DNA of 64,000 nucleotides from Paralvinella palmiformis (Eukaryota; Annelida; Polychaeta; Terebellida; Alvinellidae), in the NCBI GenBank assembly GCA_025642065.1, contig JAODUP010000704.1, positions 36,001-100,000 on the forward strand, read 5' to 3'. Position numbers and translations under genes: made by a program. Positions 63,925 to 64,000 of the stretch are shown here, in pieces (within the stretch, counting starts at the first letter, position 1; each line of letters starts with the position of its first letter). The notes under the pieces were generated by a model, which searched no databases, was not told where the DNA came from, and worked only from the letters and a program-made list of their open reading frames with translations.

Positions 63925-64000
63925 CGAGGGACCGACTGAGTGAGTGAGTTGGTGAATCAGTGAATGCTTTGTTCTGTATTGACGCTGGTCACACCTGGAA
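63925..64000 (-). mobile_element. SINE family D, cut by the window end
   Basis: actgagtgagtgagttggtg followed by gacgctggtcacacctgg is the reverse complement of the family-D 3' block with its tail. The head lies beyond the window. Confidence 0.75.

Larger units (their letters stand above)
46277..64000. other. 17.7 kb without a recognised gene, upstream of the GARNL3 exons seen
   Basis: It should be GARNL3 intron 1 and/or promoter-distal DNA. It holds a hAT- or P-like element (54360-54879), family-D SINE copies, microsatellites and minisatellites listed separately, and GC-rich stretches (48130-48330, 57180-58060, 59480-60250, 61260-61480). No exon could be supported on either strand. Confidence 0.6.

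Overview
The window is eukaryotic nuclear DNA, most likely from a lophotrochozoan invertebrate and probably a mollusc. The reasons are long introns, dense (TA)n, (AG)n, (CA)n and (ACTC)n microsatellites, and many tRNA-derived SINEs. The phylum is my inference; the eukaryotic status is seen directly as spliced genes. There are no operons, CRISPR arrays or prokaryotic features.

Two genes can be reconstructed exon by exon. On the + strand, 2051-11561 holds five coding exons of calcyclin-binding protein / Siah-interacting protein (CACYBP), lacking only the first few codons. On the - strand, 46276 down to 18329 holds 25 coding exons (872 residues) of GARNL3, a Rap-GAP plus CNH (citron homology) domain protein. 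All 29 exon-exon joins in the two genes keep the reading frame. The genes converge tail to tail, with about 6.8 kb between their stop codons. The GARNL3 5' end (first exon and promoter) was not located. It lies in the 17.7 kb upstream (46277-64000) or beyond the window.

The rest is intron and intergenic DNA rich in mobile elements. Recognised are at least four families of tRNA-derived SINE, several copies with clear target-site duplications; a SINE nested inside another SINE with a perfect 14-bp duplication; a 520-bp hAT- or P-like terminal-inverted-repeat element with an 8-bp duplication (54360-54879); a 1262-bp TA-flanked inverted-repeat element carrying a SINE (6223-7484); a tail fragment of a LINE reverse-transcriptase ORF (3247-3495); and five minisatellites or local duplications. 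Two SINE families end in simple-sequence tails, (ATC)n or (ACTC)n, and probably seeded part of the local microsatellite content.

I did not find a convincing new multi-gene system. The most unusual material is the transposon and SINE biology. Most open frames outside the two genes are microsatellite read-through or chance.
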